DNA of 64,000 bases from Diospyros lotus (lineage: Eukaryota; Streptophyta; Magnoliopsida; Ericales; Ebenaceae): contig NC_068343.1 in NCBI RefSeq assembly GCF_014633365.1, forward strand, positions 30,659,307-30,723,306. The letters are read 5' to 3'. A model generated the notes under the pieces. It was not told the DNA's origin, ran no database searches, and saw nothing but the letters and a program-made list of their open reading frames with translations. The first letter of the stretch is position 1. Every line of letters begins with the position of its first letter. This document shows positions 59,564 through 64,000 of the stretch, piece after piece. Position numbers and translations under genes: made by a program.

Positions 59564-62500
59564 TCATGGTCCCGGCCCTCCCTGCAAGTATTGATTAAAA
59601 TGTGGTACCACGTTACCTGCATGTAGGAAAAAACAATTAATGAACAACTTCCTATAATATTAAACTAACAATATTTTTTTGAAAGTAGTGTAGATATACC
59701 TGAAGTATCGAATACAATATTATGGAATATAGTAGGCCTCAGAGGGGATGGTGATAGCTGCTAAACATATTGTACATGCTGATGCCCGTAAGGTGGTCCG
59801 GGTGTCAAGATATTGCTTTTTGTATACCCTTGAGATTGCCCCTGCAAATAAAATAAAACAAATAAATAAATAAAATTCGAACAAAATTGTGCATTTTCAT
59901 TGGCTTTTACATTTCATAACTCCAGATTAATAAATTTGGATGCAATCTAATGTTTATGTTAAAATATTGATAATGATTGATAATTTACCAAAGACTGATC
60001 TGTCCAATATATTGGATACTGGGATGAATCTAATGCCTGTGATGGTTGTGAGTCGTCATTATCCAATGAACTATGTTGAACCTTTGTTTTGCCTCTATCT
60101 GTACTCGCAACTATCTGTAAGTCATTCAAACGTCGCAATTAAATAAAATCATTTATATAATTTAGTCATTATAAGTCATTAATTCTCTATAATTATTATT
60201 TTTTTTAATGGTGGTCCCTGTATAAATAAAATCATTGGCATTTGTTTTGTTTTGCATGTTAGTTTGCATACCTTGGATTTCTTAGAATTCTTCTCCAATT
60301 GACCTTTTTTCCGTAATTTCTTCGGAGCTCCTTTTGTTCTCGAGTATTTCGGATTGAGCATGTTAGCAGTTCCAACAAGTTCTATTGATAGAGAATTAAG
60401 GGCCATTGGTACACTTGCTTGGGAATCCAAATTACTTCCACCGCCATGTACGGGTTGTGACATGGAAAGTTGAGCTGTTTTAGATTCAATCCACTCCATG
60501 ATCCCATAAACTTGGTTTTCATCATCAGCCGCCAAGTCTGCTACATTAGTAAAGGCATTGCACATTTTGTCAAATCTTACTTGAGCAGGAGTGTTCATCC
60601 AACCATCGTAATTAACTGCTACTCTTGTGTGTCGTCTACTTACATCTCTCCTCCACCTCCTAAGGATATACCTCTCGGGAAGTATAGTGATATCATTACG
60701 GAGCAAAACTAATATCGCATGCCTGCACACTATTCCCCTGAACTCAAATAGATGACAACTACAAACAAATTCAGTAGTTTTTCTTTGAAATAAAACTGTG
60801 AACATTTTTTTCCTAACTCCCCCGTCAAGCATAACATCTTCTCGCACATCGTACCTTGGCATCGAACCACCCATATTAGAAGATACAACTTCACAGTAAA
60901 CCTTCCCAGTAAATTCCTCTTGAAATTCCCTAAATTTTGATATTGTATACACTTCTTGAAATTGCTTTTCAATTGCATACTTAGTAGCACATGGGACCAT
61001 TTGCGAGAATGACTTAAAATCAGCTTGAAACTCTTTTTCAACCTTACACCTGAGTGCCCGCTCATATTATTCAACAAATTGCTTAAGAGAAGTTTTGGAA
61101 TGAACATACCCATCAAAAAATGCATTAATACTCTCACTACGTTGAGTTGTTGACATCCCTGCCCAAAAAGTAGTTTTCAAGAAGCATGGAACCCAACGGC
61201 TTCTGTTTTCAAATAGTCCAGACAACCAATTGTTCTCATGCAAATTAAATTGGTCAACCATCGCAGTCCAACCATGCTCAAAGTCTTCTTGATGTTGTGA
61301 GTCGTACACTAGACCATGTACTGTCGAAAGTATCAATCCCTTACATGGATGACTCCCAAACTTTTCTGGCAACTTTTTTAGTATATGCCATAAACACCAT
61401 CTATGCTTTGTATTGGGAAAAACAATCTCAATTGCTGCTTGCATTGCCCTGTCTTGATCGGTAATTATTCCATTGGGAGCCTGACCATGCATACATTCAA
61501 GCCACGTCCTAAAAAGCCAAACAAATGTTGTTGTATCCTCATTCGACAATAGACCGCAACCGAGTAAGGTTGACTGTCCATGGTGGTTCACACCAACAAA
61601 AGGGGCAAAAGGCATCTCGTACTTATTAGTTAAGTATGTTGTATCAAATGTTACAACATCTCTGAACTCTTTATATGTTTGCCTACACCTGTTATCAGCC
61701 CAAAATACATTCTTCAACTGGCATTCCTCATCCAAATCTATATTGAAGTAGAAACCGGGACACATTGTTTGCATTTTTGAAAAGTAAGCTTGTATTGCTA
61801 TAGCATCTCCTTCCCCAAGTAGTAGTCGCCTTACTTTTTCAATGTAGTTTCGACAATCCTTTTCTATGCATGCCAACTGGTCGTATCCACCAGCTTCGAC
61901 AACAGCTGAATTAAAACTTTTATGTAAAGGAATCCCGGCTAAATCATTAACTTCAAGCCTCCGTTTAATATGTGCACTAACTTCACGATTGCATCGGTAA
62001 AGCCTTGATTTGGACGGACTTATTTTATGATTGTGTTCAAGATATACTTTATTAATACGCCAAACACCATTCAAATTTGTACCAGCTGTTATCTTGGCTT
62101 TACAGCCTATATGGATTGTTGGTTGGGGCTTCAAAGAAGTGCTTGTGCTACCAACTCTATTACCCCCCCGACTACATTCAAATGTCACATATCTCAAAGC
62201 ACCATCATCACCCTTCTTCGAATTTCTTTTTCTAACTGGAAAGCCTACGCTATAAGCATAACTTTTGTAAAATTCAAAAATTCATTCACATCATTAAACT
62301 TCATCCCAACCTCCGGGACAATCTGACTATCTTTTACTAAGGTTTCATCATTGTGTACATCAAGATTTTCTGTGACTAGTAATTCGTTAGGCACTTCATA
62401 ACATTCGTCTTCAGAACTACGAACTACGTTTCCTGGATTAGATGATACAAAATAATTTTAGAAACAATTCTTATGTAGTGCATCTATGTGTTAATATGAT

Positions 62501-62585
62501 AAACCTTTATTTGAAATTAATTGGCTATGAAAGAATGAAGATCATGGGATGTAAGATAACCAATATTATTACCTTTGTCTGTCAT
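59564..62585 (-). pseudogene. FAR1/FHY3-type MULE transposase, five exons, three lesions
   Basis: Exons 62573-62585, 60272-62432, 59989-60114, 59700-59841 and 59564-59616, all with GT/AG junctions and consistent phases. With one missing T restored, the length is 832 codons, the usual size of FAR1-family proteins. Order of motifs: acidic N-terminus, FAR1 zinc-binding region (ECSRGG, then CKAKI and LEHNH), DDE transposase with FDTTY (Asp at 61643-61645), ITDQD (Asp at 61457-61459) and RSESIN (Glu at 61133-61135), then a SWIM finger (CSCHLFEFRGIVCRH, about 60722-60771). Lesions: a one-T loss in the run at 62269-62272, TAA at 61067-61069 inside QFVE-stop-YERAL where Gln is expected, and TAG at 59761-59763 before QLSPSP. 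Exon 1 lies within the right TIR, which supplies the promoter. Confidence 0.88.
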
Positions 62586-64000
62586 GGCAATTGAGACACT
62601 GTATATTGTAAGTGACGACTTTGCTATCAATAGTGTTACAATTAGTCAAACCCAATAGGATTGGCACCTAATATGAAAAAACGTATTAATTATTACAAAT
62701 ACTCGAACCCAAATAGCAAAATTTGATTAAAATTACAAGGAAATCGTACCTATATTTTCTCTTTTCAAAGAAACGAATGAGCGAGGCTTTCCTTGAATTA
62801 TGAAACGGGTGAGGGAGACTTTCCTTACAATAAGAAATAATAAACCATCAAAGTACTTTGCATACCATTAATGAAATAAGAAATGCATTTAGAGGCCCAT
62901 TGCAAGACAACAAGATAGCATAAAACTATCAGCAAAGCAAACGGAAGATCAAATTGTCATTTTTAAAGCTGAAATAGGTATGCTCAATTTGCTTTCACAA
63001 GGTTATATCAAATTACAAGTATTAAAAATGCATTTTTAAAGCTGTACTTGTATGTGTACATCAAATTGGTGAATTGAAGTAATCATTTTCAGATTACAAA
63101 GCAAACACACAGAATGCAAAGCATGGAAGTATTTGGAAATTATCAACAAAATATAGGGTGTCTTGCACTGAAACAACTACTACCAGCAATAATGAAACAA
63201 CTACTACCAACAATAACTAAAAATCAACAACTGAAACAACAATGCAAGACAACATCAACAACTATAAACTATTAACAACTATCAACTATCAACAATCGTA
63301 TGTTAAGGCACTGAAACAACAATGCAAGACAGCATCTTATTCAACAACTATCAACAAAAAATTTGCTATAGAAAGACTTATTTTAAAATTATTAAGCACA
63401 ATATATGCGTTCTTTATTATCCAAAAAACTAAAAATCAGCCAGAAAGCCAAACAATCGCCCTCAACTCAAACAACCTCAAGTCCCAATCAGCACAATCAT
63501 CAATAGTCCAACGGACACACAATCGGTCTAAAACTAACCCAAACAAAGACAAATTAAACCAGAGGGAAAACAAGTGATCCGTGTCAAGCAAATCAAACTT
63601 AGGGTTTTTTTTTTTTTTCTTTTTCAGATCATGAAATTTACCACAAACAGTTGGGTATCTTTAACCTTCAGCAGCGATCTCGACTGTCGAACTGAAATCC
63701 CACTTTTGAAAAGTGAAGGCGAACAGCGAGCGACGGACGACGGAAGGGGGTGGCAGGTTACAGGGGAGGGAGGGATGCGGACGGAAGGGGGTGGTGGGTT
63801 ACATGGGAGGGAGGGATGTGGACAGGGCTGGGCCGAGATGGCGATCCGGCGAATGGCGAAGATTTTACAGCAAGGGTCGCGAGGAGAGTGGGGGAAATGG
63901 AGGGGGAGAGAGAGAGAGAGAGGGGGGAAGTTTCCAGAAAAGTGGGCGGGAGAAATTGGGTGGGGGGAGGGGGCATAAATGGCAAAGAAATAAAATAAAA
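62565..64000 (-). repeat. Right TIR of the MULE, cut by the window end
   Basis: Inverted copy of 56210-57675. It differs from the left TIR by scattered substitutions (for example at the GACGACGGAAGG phrase near 63735) and by indels in the inner part. It contains the transposase start codon and first donor site. Confidence 0.85.

Larger units (their letters stand above)
56093..64000. mobile_element. MULE with long TIRs and two convergent genes (right end outside window)
   Basis: The left TIR starts near 56093 (GGATAATGCTATATGTCCC) and runs to about 57675. Its inverted counterpart is about 62565 to the window end, and the outermost 120 bases or so of the right TIR lie beyond 64000. The outer parts are almost identical (for example a 336-bp stretch at 56630-56965 and 63242-63577); the inner 200 bp differ by indels. 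Genes: a zinc-finger protein (plus) near the left TIR and a FAR1-type transposase (minus) near the right TIR, converging toward 58200-59560. The 9-bp target duplication cannot be checked because the right end is missing. Confidence 0.85.

Noticed and set aside
1..64000. tRNA or snRNA genes
   Set aside because: I looked for tRNA-like arms outside primer sites and found none convincing by eye; a tRNAscan run would be needed to exclude them.

Overview
The window is nuclear DNA from an angiosperm, most likely a eudicot. It is AT-rich, has plant-type introns, and carries Ty3/gypsy lineages (Tekay chromovirus, TAT, Athila), a Cassandra-type LTR with a 5S rRNA-like core, MULEs and MITEs. I cannot name the species. 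It is a gene-poor, heavily nested repeat region. Only one gene looks like an intact host gene: a two-exon carboxylesterase (CXE18-like) at 54597-55755 on the minus strand.

Layout. 1-2305: AT-rich DNA with a 173-bp Mutator-type MITE (9-bp TSD) and a copia-type LTR remnant. 2306-14551: a decayed minus-strand Tekay chromovirus whose 5' LTR is fused to a piece of another gypsy LTR. 14552-16277: copia-type LTR remnant and an (ATT)n tract. 16278-38700: a TAT-type gypsy element (minus strand) broken by several nested insertions. These are a plus-strand Athila solo LTR (16898-18670), a very young 9.4-kb Athila-type element (18835-28247, TSD GTGCT), a Tekay-like solo LTR (31217-33562, TSD CATAG), a Cassandra-type LTR (33795-34019) and a further LTR (36096-37798). 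38815-43488: plus-strand gypsy LTR pieces around an orphan 5'-UTR-like exon. 44577-48851: a non-autonomous TAT-like element (TSD CACGC/CATGC) carrying a degraded copy of splicing factor SF1/BBP and three minisatellites. 48857-54590: degenerate LTR and AT-rich DNA with a MITE. 54597-56092: the esterase gene and a foldback element carrying two TGACGTCA sites. 56093 to the window end: a MULE with terminal inverted repeats of about 1.5 kb.

Two composite elements stand out. (1) The young Athila-type element has near-identical LTRs and no pol genes. It carries, in one orientation, a gag-like ORF, an intact 181-aa ORF resembling the cysteine-rich nucleic-acid-binding proteins of carlavirus-type plant viruses, and an intronless LONELY GUY (cytokinin-activating) coding sequence with a single homopolymer frameshift. 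(2) The MULE carries two convergent genes, each starting inside a TIR. One is a five-exon FAR1/FHY3-type transposase with three point lesions; the other is an intact small CCHC plus GRF zinc-finger protein. Both TIRs hold the same start codon and 5' splice site, a layout like maize MuDR (mudrA/mudrB) but with an unrelated second gene.
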